A DNA stretch of 64,000 bases from Sphingomonas parapaucimobilis NBRC 15100 (GTDB lineage: Bacteria; Pseudomonadota; Alphaproteobacteria; Sphingomonadales; Sphingomonadaceae): contig NZ_BBPI01000087.1 of assembly GCF_000787715.1 (NCBI RefSeq), positions 32,844 to 96,843 on the forward strand, in the 5' to 3' direction. Positions 27,170 to 36,198 of the stretch are shown here, piece after piece. Both the position numbers and the translations under genes were made by a program. The notes below the pieces were generated by a model. The model was not told the origin of the DNA. It saw nothing but the letters and a program-made list of their open reading frames with translations, and made no database searches. Each line of letters starts with the position of its first letter. Positions within the stretch are counted from its first letter, which is position 1.

Positions 27170-27901
27170 TTACCGCTGACGCGGCCGCGCCAGCGTCGAC
27201 AGCACGCCGCGCAGCGTCCGCACTTCCTGGCTGGACCAGCCGGGCTTGGTCAGCAAGGTGCGCAGAGTCCGCTTGCTCGCAGGGGTCCGGTCGGGCGGGA
27301 AGAAGAACCCGGCATTCTCCAGCATATTCTCCAGCTGGCCGATCATGCCGTCCAGTTCGCCCTGCGGCGCGACCTCGGGCAGTTCGACCTCTGGCGGCTG
27401 GGCCAGTTCGATACCCTTGGACCATTCATAGGCGATCAGGATCACCGCCTGGGCCAGGTTCAGGCTGCCGAATTCGGGGTTGATCGGCACGGTGACGATC
27501 TTGCGCGCGATGGCCACATCGTCGGTCTCCAGCCCCGACCGTTCCGGCCCGAACAGGAAGGCGGCGCGGCCGGTGGTATCGGCATGGATTTCGTGCGCCG
27601 CCTCTTCCGGGGTGACGACCGGCTTGGTGACGCCGCGCTTGCGCACGGTGGTCGCATAGACCTGCGCACAGTCGGCGACCGCATCGGACACGCTTTCATA
27701 GACCTTGGCCTGTTCCAGCACGATGTCGGCGCCCGACGCCGCCGGTCCGGCCTGTGGATTCGGCCAGCCATCGCGCGGGGTGACGAGGCGCATCTCGACC
27801 AGCCCGAAATTCAACATGGCGCGCGCGGCCTTGCCGATATTCTCGCCGAGCTGCGGGCGGACCAGGACGATGACGGGGGGCTGAGACTTGTTCACGTTCA
27901 C
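27170..27901 (-). CDS. trmJ: tRNA 2'-O-methyltransferase TrmJ
   Basis: This 243-residue SPOUT-class enzyme methylates position 32 of tRNAs using S-adenosylmethionine. The knotted SAM site is shown by VIVLVRPQLGENIGKAARAM at the N-terminus, ALFGPERSGL-like FLFGPERSGLETDD, and INPEFGSLNLAQAV. The TrmJ C-terminal helical extension is present. The start is GTG at 27901, overlapping the GIY-YIG gene's stop (GTGA); a second in-frame GTG is at 27895. Translation is probably coupled to the upstream gene. Confidence 0.92.
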   Translation of the reverse strand: MNVNKSQPPVIVLVRPQLGENIGKAARAMLNFGLVEMRLVTPRDGWPNPQAGPAASGADIVLEQAKVYESVSDAVADCAQVYATTVRKRGVTKPVVTPEEAAHEIHADTTGRAAFLFGPERSGLETDDVAIARKIVTVPINPEFGSLNLAQAVILIAYEWSKGIELAQPPEVELPEVAPQGELDGMIGQLENMLENAGFFFPPDRTPASKRTLRTLLTKPGWSSQEVRTLRGVLSTLARPRQR

Positions 27902-28218
27902 TCTCTCGTTCGCCCTGAGCGAAGTCGAAGGGCACGTTCCGCGCGCGGTATTGCGGCTTCTTTGAGCGCCGTCCAGTCGGTTGCGATCAGCGCGGTCTTC
28001 TTGGCGCGGGACCAGCCTTTGATCTGGCGTTCGGCGGTGAGGGCTTCGTGGCGGGACGGGAATTCCTGGGACCAGGCCAGTTCGACTGGGCGGCGGGCTT
28101 GCGTGTAGCAGGGGATTTCGCCCGACTGGTGCTGGGCAATGCGGTGTTCGAGGCTGTCGGTGTGGCCGGTGTAATAGCTGCCGTCGGAGCAGCGGAGGAT
28201 GTAGCAGTAGAAGGCCAT
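27898..28218 (-). CDS. GIY-YIG domain protein whose C-terminus is repeat-encoded
   Basis: The 106-residue single-domain protein opens with the GIY-YIG motif as CYILRCSDGSYYTGHTD (Tyr-Ile-Leu and Tyr-Thr-Gly), and has the conserved Arg and Glu in LEHRIAQH and HEALTAERQIKGW. Such YhbQ/UPF0213-type proteins are putative nucleases with an unproven role. The last 10 or so codons (RALRLRSGRTRE) lie within the chromosomal repeat at 27908-27935, so the tail is derived from the repeat. The stop overlaps the trmJ start. Confidence 0.85.
   Translation of the reverse strand: MAFYCYILRCSDGSYYTGHTDSLEHRIAQHQSGEIPCYTQARRPVELAWSQEFPSRHEALTAERQIKGWSRAKKTALIATDWTALKEAAIPRAERALRLRSGRTRE
27908..27935. repeat. 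Single repeat copy inside the GIY-YIG gene end
   Basis: The sequence CCTGAGCGAAGTCGAAGGGC matches the repeat family but lies within a coding region, directly upstream of the trmJ start. No inverted partner lies nearby. Confidence 0.8.
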
Positions 28219-28262
28219 TCGGTCAGGCTATCGCCTTTGGGATATGGAGCAAGGGATTCCCT

Positions 28263-28350
28263 TGGGCTTCGACTTCGCTCAGCCTGAACGGAGGTTGGGG
28301 GATTTACTGCAATACAAACAGCCGTTCAGGCTGAGCGAAGTCGAAGCCCA
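28263..28350. repeat. Inverted pair of CTTCGACTTCGCTCAG repeats
   Basis: Copies at 28263-28292 and 28322-28350 are inverse to each other with about 29 bases between. They fill the gap between nrdR and the GIY-YIG gene, both on the minus strand. Confidence 0.88.
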
Positions 28351-28368
28351 CGCCCCGCCCCCACCAAA

Positions 28369-28836
28369 TTACTCCCCCCGCGGCGCCACTTCCTCGACCG
28401 TCCCGGCAAAAGCCTCGAAATCCCGGGCCTCGCCGAACTCGCGATAGACGCTCGCAAACCGGATATAGGCCACCGAATCCAAGCCCTTCAGCCCCTCCAT
28501 CACCATCTCGCCGATCCGCTTGGACGACACCTCGCCCTCGCCGCTGGTTTCCAATTGCCGCTGGATGCCGGACACCAGCTTTTCCACCCGCACCGGGTCG
28601 ATCGGACGTTTGCGCGTGGCGATGGCGATGGACCGCAGCAGCTTCTCGCGGTCGAACGGTTCGCGCCGGTCCTCGCTCTTCAACACGAACAGCTCGCGCA
28701 ACTGGATCCGCTCGAACGTGGTGAAGCGCGCGCCACAGCCTTCGCATTGGCGGCGGCGGCGGATGGCCGCCCCATCTTCGGTGGGGCGGCTGTCCTTTAC
28801 CTGACTGTCTTCATGGCCACAAAAGGGGCAGCGCAT
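28369..28836 (-). CDS. nrdR: Transcriptional repressor NrdR
   Basis: The 155-residue regulator represses ribonucleotide reductase genes in response to ATP/dATP. It has an N-terminal zinc ribbon (Cys3, Cys6, Cys31, Cys34 in [10 protein letters not shown]...QCEGCG) and an ATP-cone domain (about residues 50-140; [19 protein letters not shown]). The ATG is directly adjacent to the stop of the preceding 63-residue gene, so it belongs to the rpiB-glyA-orf63-nrdR group. Confidence 0.95.
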   Translation of the reverse strand: MRCPFCGHEDSQVKDSRPTEDGAAIRRRRQCEGCGARFTTFERIQLRELFVLKSEDRREPFDREKLLRSIAIATRKRPIDPVRVEKLVSGIQRQLETSGEGEVSSKRIGEMVMEGLKGLDSVAYIRFASVYREFGEARDFEAFAGTVEEVAPRGE

Positions 28837-29028
28837 TCAGATCTTCTTCTTCGCCTTGAAATAGGCGTAGCCGGCACCTGCCGCCGCGCCGAAGATCGGG
28901 CCGACGAACGGCACCGGGATCGCGACGACGGCACCGAGCGCGCCCCACTTCGCCATGCTCTTGCCCAGGCCAGGGGTCGACTTGATGTCGTTCTGCACCT
29001 CGGAAATCTTCTCGTCGAACTTGGCCAT
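28837..29028 (-). CDS. Small glycine-rich membrane protein between glyA and nrdR
   Basis: The 63-residue protein has an amphipathic charged N-terminus (MAKFDEKISEVQNDIKS), a hydrophobic Gly/Ala stretch (GALGAVVAIPVPFVGPIFGA) and a Lys-rich end. It is flanked by glyA (12 bases) and nrdR (0 bases) on the same strand, which argues that it is a real gene. No function is known to me. Confidence 0.75.
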   Translation of the reverse strand: MAKFDEKISEVQNDIKSTPGLGKSMAKWGALGAVVAIPVPFVGPIFGAAAGAGYAYFKAKKKI

Positions 29029-29040
29029 GCGTTTACGTCC

Positions 29041-30339
29041 TTATCCCTGGTAGATCGGAAAGCGTGCGCAAAGCTCACGCACACGGGCACGAACGTTCGC
29101 CTCGACCTCTGGGTCCCCATGTTCGCCCTTGGCCTTCAGGCCATCGAGCACATCGGCGACCATATGGCCGATCTGCTCGAACTCGGCCGGACCGAAGCCG
29201 CGCGTGGTCCCGGCGGGCGAGCCGACGCGGATGCCGCTGGTCTTCATCGGCGGCAGCGGGTCGTTGGGGATGCCGTTCTTGTTGCAGGTGATGCCCGCGC
29301 GCTCCAGCGCCTCGTCGGCGTCGCGGCCGGTGATGCCCAGCGGGGTCAGGTCGACCAGCGCCAGATGCGTGTCGGTGCCGCCCGCGACCAGATTCGCGCC
29401 GCGCGCCTTCAGCGTCGCCGCCAGCACGCGGGCATTCTCGACCACCGCCGCGATATAGGTCTTGAACTCCGGCTGCAGCGCCTCGCCGAACGCGACCGCC
29501 TTGGCGGCGATGACGTGCATCAGCGGACCGCCCTGAAGACCGGGGAAGACCGCCGAGTTGATCTTCTTCGCGATCGCTTCGTCATTGGTCATGATCATGC
29601 CGCCGCGCGGACCGCGCAGCGTCTTGTGCGTGGTGGTGGTCACGACATGCGCATGGCCGAACGGGGTCGGATGCAGCCCGCCCGCGACGATGCCCGCGAA
29701 ATGCGCCATGTCGACCATGAAATAGGCGCCGACCTCGTCCGCGATCGCGCGGAACCTGGCGAAGTCGATGACGCGCGGATAGGCCGAGCCGCCCGCGATA
29801 ATGATCTTGGGCTGGCACTCGCGCGCGATCCGGGCGACCTCGTCATAGTCGATCAGGTGCGTCTCGGGATCGACGCCATATTGGACCGCGTTGAACCACT
29901 TGCCCGACAGCGCCGCCTTCGCACCGTGGGTCAGGTGGCCACCGGCGTCGAGCGACAGGCCCATGATCGTGTCGCCGGGCTTGGCCAGCGCCAGCATCAC
30001 CGCACCGTTCGCCTGAGCCCCCGAATGCGGCTGGACGTTGACGAAGTCGCAGCCGAAGATCTGCTTGGCGCGGTCGATCGCCAGCTGCTCGACCTCGTCC
30101 GACGGCGCGCAACCCTGATAATAGCGCTTGCCCGGATAACCCTCGGCATATTTGTTGGTGAAGACCGAGCCTTGCGCTTCCATCACCGCCTTGGAGACGA
30201 TGTTCTCGGAGGCGATCAGCTCGATCTGGGTCTGCTCGCGTTCCAGCTCGTGGGCGACGCCAGCGAAGACGGCGGGGTCGGCATCGGCGAGCGTACGGGT
30301 GAAGAAACCGGCGGGCTGGACGTCGTTAAGCGTGCTCAT
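29041..30339 (-). CDS. glyA: Serine hydroxymethyltransferase
   Basis: This 432-residue PLP enzyme interconverts serine and glycine and supplies methylene-tetrahydrofolate. Family marks include [17 protein letters not shown], the PLP-lysine motif [16 protein letters not shown], and DAGGHLTHG. Full length. It follows rpiB after 18 bases and precedes the 63-residue gene and nrdR, forming a probable four-gene operon. Confidence 0.97.
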   Translation of the reverse strand: MSTLNDVQPAGFFTRTLADADPAVFAGVAHELEREQTQIELIASENIVSKAVMEAQGSVFTNKYAEGYPGKRYYQGCAPSDEVEQLAIDRAKQIFGCDFVNVQPHSGAQANGAVMLALAKPGDTIMGLSLDAGGHLTHGAKAALSGKWFNAVQYGVDPETHLIDYDEVARIARECQPKIIIAGGSAYPRVIDFARFRAIADEVGAYFMVDMAHFAGIVAGGLHPTPFGHAHVVTTTTHKTLRGPRGGMIMTNDEAIAKKINSAVFPGLQGGPLMHVIAAKAVAFGEALQPEFKTYIAAVVENARVLAATLKARGANLVAGGTDTHLALVDLTPLGITGRDADEALERAGITCNKNGIPNDPLPPMKTSGIRVGSPAGTTRGFGPAEFEQIGHMVADVLDGLKAKGEHGDPEVEANVRARVRELCARFPIYQG

Positions 30340-30357
30340 GAGGGTATCCTTGCGCGT

Positions 30358-30801
30358 TCAATTCTGGGCAGGCGCGGTGGACAGCATGTCGACACGGCGC
30401 TGATGACGTCCGCCCTCGAACGGGGTGGACAGGAAAGCTTGGAGGCAGGCCTTGGCCATTTCCTCACCGATGACGCGCGCCCCCATGGCGATGGCGTTGG
30501 CGTCGTTATGCTGGCGGGCCAGCGCGGCCGACAGCGGCTCGGACACCAGCGCGCAGCGGCAGGCGGGGTTGCGGTTCGCCGCGATCGAGATGCCGATGCC
30601 CGATCCGCACAGCGCCACGCCGCGCTCGGCGCGACCATCGGCCAGTGCCTCGCCGACCGCGCGGCCGAAATCGGGATAATCGACGCTGCCATTCCCGTCG
30701 GTACCCAGGTCCAGCACCTCATGCCCCTGACCGCGCAGCCAGTCCGCCAGCACGGTCTTGAGCGAGACGGCGGCATGATCGGATGCGATCGCGATGCGCA
30801 T
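30358..30801 (-). CDS. rpiB: Ribose-5-phosphate isomerase B
   Basis: The 147-residue enzyme interconverts ribose 5-phosphate and ribulose 5-phosphate. It has the N-terminal IASDHAAVSLK, the active-site Cys in GVALCGSGIGISIAANR, and NDANAIAMGARVIG. AGGAG lies upstream of the ATG. It is first in the rpiB-glyA operon, an order I know from other alphaproteobacteria. Confidence 0.95.
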   Translation of the reverse strand: MRIAIASDHAAVSLKTVLADWLRGQGHEVLDLGTDGNGSVDYPDFGRAVGEALADGRAERGVALCGSGIGISIAANRNPACRCALVSEPLSAALARQHNDANAIAMGARVIGEEMAKACLQAFLSTPFEGGRHQRRVDMLSTAPAQN

Positions 30802-30919
30802 AAGACGGGCGCTCCTGACAGGGTCGAGTGGAATGCCCGCGCCTTTACGCGCGCACGCAGCCCATGGCTACCCCTTCGCGCAACGGAACGTGCGGTGCAT
30901 TTGAAGGGTTCTGCGCGTC

Positions 30920-31366
30920 ATGAAGCGCATCCTGATCCTCGCCGCCCTATCCGCCCTGACGGCCTGCTCGCGCGAGACGCCGGACGATGTGAGGAACGCG
31001 GCGTCCCTGACGAACAGCCCCAGTGCCGCGGCCACGGCGGGTCCGGCCGGGGACGGATCGACCTTCACCGGCCTGCCGAAGAAAAAGGGTCCGGATTATG
31101 TCGGCCGTTATGTCGGCGTGGAGGGCATGTTCCTGAACATCAAGCACGCCGCGACGCCCGGCCGATACCGCATGGAGATGCAGTGGGACCTCGACCACAA
31201 GGGCGAGTTCCGGGGTGAGCAGGTCGGCGACACCATCGTGTTCGAGCGGGGCGGCAAGCGCGAGGTCCTCCGCCCGACAAACGGCGATGCGACGGGGCTG
31301 AAATATCTGGCGGGCAAGACCGAGTGCCTGACGGTCAAGTCCGGCGAGGGCTATTGCAAGAAGTGA
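30920..31366 (+). CDS. Putative lipoprotein of unknown function
   Basis: This 148-residue protein has a lipoprotein signal (LAALSALTAC). A low-complexity Ala/Ser/Pro linker runs to about residue 50, and a small beta domain (YVGRYVGVEGMFLNIK...GRYRMEMQWDL) with a C-terminal cysteine pair (ECLTV, GYCKK) follows. No family is recognised with confidence. It is divergent from rpiB. Confidence 0.7.
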   Translation: MKRILILAALSALTACSRETPDDVRNAASLTNSPSAAATAGPAGDGSTFTGLPKKKGPDYVGRYVGVEGMFLNIKHAATPGRYRMEMQWDLDHKGEFRGEQVGDTIVFERGGKREVLRPTNGDATGLKYLAGKTECLTVKSGEGYCKK

Positions 31367-31410
31367 GGCGCGGCTAGGCTGCCCGGCGCCGTCACAATAG
31401 GATCGCGACC

Positions 31411-31959
31411 GTGAACCAGCAGGCTCGCCTTTCCCCGGACACCCGTGCGCGCTTCACGATGCCCGAGTTCCTGCACATGGTCGAGAGCGGCGCGTTCGAG
31501 GGCATGAAGGTCGAACTGATCGACGGGGAACTGGAACGGATGGACCCGCCCATGGGTGGCCATGCCGCCGTGCAGGCCAGTGTCGTATTTTACCTCGCCC
31601 AGAAAATGGGCCTCGCTCTGGTGCGGGCAGAGAGTGGGCTCGTTCTCGACGACTCGACGGTCGTGGCTTGCGATGCCGCCCTGCTGCGCCAGCCGATCAC
31701 CGAGAATCGCTTCCTGACGCCGGATGACGTGCTGCTCGTCGTCGAGATCGCGCAGACGACGCAAAGTCGCGATATGGGCCTCAAGCGGATGCTCTACGCC
31801 CAAGCAGGCATCCCGACCTATTGGGTGATCGACGGGGTGCGCCGCGTCGCCCATGTCTATGCCGAGCCGGTGGAGGGCGATTACAGCAAAGTCCATACGG
31901 TGCGGTATGGTGAAGCCCTGCCCGTGCCGGGCAGCGACGCCGCGGTCACGCTCGACTGA
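31411..31959 (+). CDS. Uma2/DUF820-family restriction-like nuclease fold protein
   Basis: The 182-residue product has the PD-(D/E)XK-like DUF820 pattern: VELIDGELERMDPP at the N-terminus, the acidic VACDAALLR, and the core DDVLLVVEIAQTTQSRDMGLKRMLYAQAGIPTYWVID in two adjoining parts. Uma2-type proteins are common as orphan genes in cyanobacteria and some proteobacteria; their biological role is not established. It stands alone here, followed by a repeat. Confidence 0.8.
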   Translation: MNQQARLSPDTRARFTMPEFLHMVESGAFEGMKVELIDGELERMDPPMGGHAAVQASVVFYLAQKMGLALVRAESGLVLDDSTVVACDAALLRQPITENRFLTPDDVLLVVEIAQTTQSRDMGLKRMLYAQAGIPTYWVIDGVRRVAHVYAEPVEGDYSKVHTVRYGEALPVPGSDAAVTLD

Positions 31960-31977
31960 GTGCTACCATAAGATACT

Positions 31978-32090
31978 CCACCCCGGCGGAGGCCGGGGTC
32001 CAGTGGCCATGCGATTGATGCGACGCATGGCGGCGTTTCGCACGCCTCCAGCCTCACCCCAACTGGACCCCGGCCTTCGCCGGGGTGGAA
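31978..32090. repeat. Inverted-repeat element, CCACCCCGGC...GCCGGGGTGG type
   Basis: The left end CCACCCCGGCGGAGGCCGGG and the right end CCCCGGCCTTCGCCGGGGTG are each hairpins. An inner pair (GGGGTCCAGT and ACTGGACCCC) is also inverted. It lies between the convergent DUF820 gene and hemA. It is the only copy of this type in the window. Confidence 0.75.
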
Positions 32091-32129
32091 GAAAAGAACG
32101 AAGAGGCCGGAAAGCCAAATGGTGGCCCC

Positions 32130-33371
32130 TTACGCCGCCATCTTCAACTCCAGCCGCTCCCAGATCTCGACCAGCGCCAACACCAGTTCCGCCATCATCG
32201 CCTCGTCATGCGCGGGGCCGGGGGTGAAGCGCAGGCGTTCGGTGCCGCGCGGCACGGTCGGGTAATTGATCGGCTGGACGTAGACGCCATATTCGGCGAG
32301 CAGGATGTCGCTGATCTTCTTGGCCTTGACCGGATCGCCGACCATCACCGGCACGATATGCGTCTCGCCCAGCATCACGGGCAGCCCCGCCTCGCGCATC
32401 ATCGCCTTCAGCTTGGCGGCGGCGGCCTGCTGCCCCTCGCGCTCGACCGAGCTTTGCTTGAGGTGCCGCACGCTCGCCAGCACACCGGCGACCAGCACCG
32501 GCGACAGCGAGGTCGTGAAGATGAAGCCCGGCGCATAGGAGCGGATGACGTCGACGATCATCCGGTCGGCCGCGATATAGCCGCCCATCACGCCGAACGC
32601 CTTGCCCAACGTCCCCTCGATCACGGTCAGCCGGTGGGCGACGCCGTCGCGCTCCGAAATGCCGCCGCCGCGCGCGCCGTACATGCCGACCGCATGAACC
32701 TCGTCGAGATAGGTCAGCGCATTATATTTGTCGGCGAGGTCGCAGATCGCCGCGATCGGCGCGACATCGCCCTCCATCGAATAGACGCTCTCGAACGCGA
32801 TCAGCTTGGGCACGCCCGGATCGGCGGCCGCCAGCAGTTCCTCCAGATGCGCAAGGTCATTGTGGCGGAAGACCTGCTTCTCGCAGCCCGAGTTGCGGAT
32901 TCCCGCGATCATCGAGGCGTGGTTCAGTTCGTCGGAAAAGATCACGCAGCCCGGCAGGATCTTGGCCAAAGTCGCCAGCGTCGCCTCGTTCGAGACGTAT
33001 CCGCTGGTGAACAGCAGCGCCGCTTCCTTGCCGTGCAGGTCGGCCAGTTCGCCTTCCAGATCGACATGATAGTGCGTGTTGCCGCCGATGTTGCGCGTGC
33101 CGCCCGAGCCGGCGCCGACGTCGTGGAGCGCTTCCTCCATCGCGGCGATGACCTTGGGGTGCTGGCCCATCGCCAGATAGTCGTTGGAGCACCAGACGGT
33201 GATCGGCTTCGGCCCGTTATGCCCGGCAAAACACCGCGCATTGGGGAACATGCCCTTGTTACGCAGGATGTCGATGAAGACGCGGTAACGTCCCTCGGCG
33301 TGCAGGCGGTCGATCGCCTGGGTGAAGACGCGGGAATAATCCACGCGCACGTCCGTGCCCTCGATACTCAT
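32130..33371 (-). CDS. hemA: 5-aminolevulinate synthase
   Basis: This 413-residue PLP enzyme condenses glycine and succinyl-CoA to 5-aminolevulinate, the C4 entry to haem used by alphaproteobacteria. Family marks are the N-terminal [21 protein letters not shown], the glycine-rich [27 protein letters not shown] and the PLP-lysine motif [18 protein letters not shown] 33371 matches the family start; an in-frame ATG at 33401 adds ten unlikely residues. Confidence 0.97.
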   Translation of the reverse strand: MSIEGTDVRVDYSRVFTQAIDRLHAEGRYRVFIDILRNKGMFPNARCFAGHNGPKPITVWCSNDYLAMGQHPKVIAAMEEALHDVGAGSGGTRNIGGNTHYHVDLEGELADLHGKEAALLFTSGYVSNEATLATLAKILPGCVIFSDELNHASMIAGIRNSGCEKQVFRHNDLAHLEELLAAADPGVPKLIAFESVYSMEGDVAPIAAICDLADKYNALTYLDEVHAVGMYGARGGGISERDGVAHRLTVIEGTLGKAFGVMGGYIAADRMIVDVIRSYAPGFIFTTSLSPVLVAGVLASVRHLKQSSVEREGQQAAAAKLKAMMREAGLPVMLGETHIVPVMVGDPVKAKKISDILLAEYGVYVQPINYPTVPRGTERLRFTPGPAHDEAMMAELVLALVEIWERLELKMAA

Positions 33372-33519
33372 GGGATGCGAATGTAGGCGCAAGCCGCGCA
33401 TGAATCGAGTCGGGAACTGCGCTTACTGTGATCGATCATGGTGGACATATTGTCCCAAGGATCGATCGGTTCCTGATGCGGTTGGTTCGCAAGGGCCAAC
33501 CTTGCACTTGTCCTCCCAC

Positions 33520-33616
33520 CTCCGTTCAGGCTGAGCGAAGTCGAAGCCCACGGGAAACGCCTAGCCCCACCCGCATCCCGTGCACTTCGACTTCGCTCAG
33601 TGCGAACGGAGGTTGG
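33520..33616. repeat. Inverted pair of CTTCGACTTCGCTCAG repeats
   Basis: Copies at 33520-33550 and 33580-33610 face each other with about 29 bases between. The right copy is slightly degenerate (CTCAGTGCGAACGGA). The pair lies between murI and hemA on the same strand and could end murI transcripts. Confidence 0.85.
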
Positions 33617-33619
33617 GGC

Positions 33620-34417
33620 TTACAGCGCCTCGATCCGCGCGAAACCCCGCGCCGCCAGGCCGGGGGCGAGTGCCTGCTCCCGCTCGCCGAGTCGCGTGAA
33701 TACGGCCACGCCCTCGCCCGGATGGGTGGGCCAGTCCTGTCCCTCCGTCAAAAACGCGATTCGCCGTGCGATCCCCGGCCCGCCATCGACAAAGGCCACC
33801 GGCCGGGGCGCCGCCGCCGCCAGCTCGGCCTCGACTAGCGGGAAATGGGTGCAGGCGTTGACGATCACGTCGATTTGCTCGCCCCCATCCTGCCCGAACA
33901 ACCCGTCCAGCACCGCCGCGAAGGATTCGGGCGCCAGCATCTCGCCGCGCAACTTCGCCTCGGCCAGCTCGACCAGTTCGGCCGAGCCATGCCGGATCAC
34001 CCGGCAATCCCCGGCGAACTTCGCCGCCAGATCATCGACATAGGCCTGGCGCACCGTCGCCCGCGTACCCAGCACGCCGATCGTCCGCGTCCGGCTCATC
34101 GCCGCCGCCGGCTTGATCGCGGGCACCGTGCCGACCACCGGCAGATCGAGTGCCGCGCGCACCGCAGGCAGCGCGATGGTGGAGGCGGTGTTGCAGGCGA
34201 TCACGATCAGCCGCGGCCGATATCGCTCGGCCAGCCGCCCGAGCAAGGCGGGCACACGCCCGGCAATCTCCGCCTCGGTCTTCTCGCCATAGGGAAAGCC
34301 CGCACTGTCCGCGACATAGACGAAGGGCGCGGTCGGCAGCACGGCGCGCGCAGGCCCGGCGATCGACAGCCCGCCCACGCCGGAATCGAAGAACAATATC
34401 GGACGCGCATCGCTCAT
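33620..34417 (-). CDS. murI: Glutamate racemase
   Basis: The 265-residue enzyme makes D-glutamate for peptidoglycan. The two catalytic cysteines lie in VIACNTASTIALP and IVNACTHFPLVE; the N-terminal ILFFDSGVGGLS is the usual family opening. The ATG at 34417 is used because it begins this fold; the frame is open to 34537, which would overlap plsY. The gene is divergent from plsY. Confidence 0.95.
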   Translation of the reverse strand: MSDARPILFFDSGVGGLSIAGPARAVLPTAPFVYVADSAGFPYGEKTEAEIAGRVPALLGRLAERYRPRLIVIACNTASTIALPAVRAALDLPVVGTVPAIKPAAAMSRTRTIGVLGTRATVRQAYVDDLAAKFAGDCRVIRHGSAELVELAEAKLRGEMLAPESFAAVLDGLFGQDGGEQIDVIVNACTHFPLVEAELAAAAPRPVAFVDGGPGIARRIAFLTEGQDWPTHPGEGVAVFTRLGEREQALAPGLAARGFARIEAL

Positions 34418-34520
34418 TCCCGCCTCATAAACGCCGTGCGCGTGCGAAACCAGAGCCGCGCCGGATTGGACAGGCCAACGCGTATGTTCTATGTCTGTCC
34501 CGGAGCACAGGGGAAGACTA

Positions 34521-35126
34521 TTGCCGACCGAAATCATCTGGGGGCCGCCGACCTGGGCCTTGCTGATCGGCTATCTGCTGGGGTCGATTCCCTTCGGAAT
34601 CATCCTGACCCGCGCCGCCGGGGCGGGCGACCTGCGCAGCATCGGATCGGGCAATATCGGCGCGACCAACGTGTTGCGCACCGGCCGCAAGGGGCTGGCC
34701 GCCGCGACGCTGATCCTGGACCTGCTAAAGGGTGTCGCCGCCGTCCTGATCGTGCGCCACTGGCTGCCCGGCGAGGAAGTGCTGGCGGCCGCCGCGGCGT
34801 TTGTCGGCCACTGCTTCCCGATCTGGCTGAAGTTTCGCGGCGGCAAGGGCGTCGCCACGTTGATGGGCGTCGTCACCGCGCTCTACTGGCCGCTGGGGCT
34901 GGTCTATGCGGTCGTGTGGCTGGGGCTGCTGGCGACGATCCGCATCTCGGCGGTGGCGGGCATGGCGGCGGCGGTCAGCGCGCCGCTGGCGGCGGCGGTG
35001 CTGGGCCGGTTCGACCTGGTGCTGCTGCTGATCGCGCTGGCGCTGATCGTCATCTGGAAGCACGGCTCGAACATCGAGCGGCTGCTGGCCGGGACTGAAC
35101 CGCGTATCGGCAAGAAGCGTGACTGA
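34521..35126 (+). CDS. plsY: Glycerol-3-phosphate acyltransferase PlsY
   Basis: This 201-residue inner membrane enzyme transfers acyl groups from acyl-phosphate to glycerol 3-phosphate. It shows the three PlsY motifs GSIPFG, GSGNIGATNVLR and GHCFPIWLKFRGGKGVAT, and five TM helices. The TTG at 34521 has GGGAAG a few bases upstream and is preferred; an in-frame ATG at 34491 is the alternative. The end overlaps dprA by eight bases. Confidence 0.93.
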   Translation: MPTEIIWGPPTWALLIGYLLGSIPFGIILTRAAGAGDLRSIGSGNIGATNVLRTGRKGLAAATLILDLLKGVAAVLIVRHWLPGEEVLAAAAAFVGHCFPIWLKFRGGKGVATLMGVVTALYWPLGLVYAVVWLGLLATIRISAVAGMAAAVSAPLAAAVLGRFDLVLLLIALALIVIWKHGSNIERLLAGTEPRIGKKRD

Positions 35127-36198
35127 CGCCCGGTTCGCGCAGCTCCGGCTGCTGCGGACGCATGGCATCGGCCCTGTTACCTGGCGGCAGTTGATGGCGC
35201 GCTTCGGCGAGGCCGAGGCCGCGCTCGACGCGCTGCCCCAGCTTGCCCGGCGCGGCGGCGGCGAAGCCCCCAAGCCCGCCGATCCGGCGCTGATCGCCCG
35301 CGAGATCGAGACGGTTGCGCGACTGGGCGCGCGTCATGTCCTGCTGGGTGAGGCCGATTACCCCGCGCTGCTCGCCGAACTCGACACTGCGCCACCCGCG
35401 CTGATCGTGCGCGGCGACATCGCCCTGGCCCGGCGCGGCGGCGTGGCGCTGGTCGGTGCGCGCAACGCCTCGGCCGCGTCGTGCCGCTTCGCGCGCGGAC
35501 TGGCGCAGGATCTGGCGGCGCAGCGCGTGCCCGTCACCTCGGGACTGGCGCGCGGAATCGATACCGCCGCGCATATCGGCGCGCTGGAGGGCGGGACGAT
35601 CGGCGTCATCGCCAGCGGCATCGACATCGCCTTCCCACCGGAAAATGCGCGGTTGCAGGAGGAGGTCGCCACGCGTGGCCTGCTGATCGCCGAGCAGCCG
35701 CCGGGGACCCAGCCGCTCGCCCGCCACTTCCCCTCGCGCAACCGGATCATCGCAGGGCTGGCGCAAGGAACGGTGGTGGTCGAGGCCGCCCCGCGCTCCG
35801 GCTCGCTCATCACCGCGCGGCTGGCGGGCGAGGCGGGGCGCGAGGTGATGGCGGTCCCCGGACACCCCGCCGACCCGCGAGCGCAAGGGTGCAACATGCT
35901 GATCCGCGAGGGCGCGACGCTGATCCAGTCGGCGGCCGATATTCTCGAACAGATCCGCCCGATCGACGCCCGCATGGTCCGCGCGCCCGAAAGCCGCTAC
36001 ACGCCCCCGCCGCCGCACGAGGCGAGCGACGCCGACCGTGCGCGCGTGACCGACCTGCTCGGCCCGGTGGCGGTGACGGTGGACGAACTCATCCGCCAAA
36101 GCGGACGCCCACCCGCCATCGTCCAGACGATCCTGCTGGAGCTGGAACTCGCCGGACGGCTTGAGCGCCATGCGGGCGGCCGGGTGGCGCTGGCATGA
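35119..36198 (+). CDS. dprA: DNA-processing protein DprA/Smf
   Basis: The 359-residue protein loads RecA on incoming single-stranded DNA during transformation and is also widespread in non-competent bacteria. It has an N-terminal SAM-like region, the Rossmann domain with VALVGARNASAASC and TSGLARGIDTAAH, the later FPSRNRIIAGLAQGTVVVEA, and a C-terminal winged-helix domain (about residues 300-359). It starts with GTG inside the plsY end and stops in an ATGA overlap with the next gene. Confidence 0.95.
   Translation: MTDARFAQLRLLRTHGIGPVTWRQLMARFGEAEAALDALPQLARRGGGEAPKPADPALIAREIETVARLGARHVLLGEADYPALLAELDTAPPALIVRGDIALARRGGVALVGARNASAASCRFARGLAQDLAAQRVPVTSGLARGIDTAAHIGALEGGTIGVIASGIDIAFPPENARLQEEVATRGLLIAEQPPGTQPLARHFPSRNRIIAGLAQGTVVVEAAPRSGSLITARLAGEAGREVMAVPGHPADPRAQGCNMLIREGATLIQSAADILEQIRPIDARMVRAPESRYTPPPPHEASDADRARVTDLLGPVAVTVDELIRQSGRPPAIVQTILLELELAGRLERHAGGRVALA

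Noticed and set aside
28555..31218. A plus-strand open frame of 887 codons
   Set aside because: It covers nrdR, glyA and rpiB on the other strand and has no recognisable protein character.
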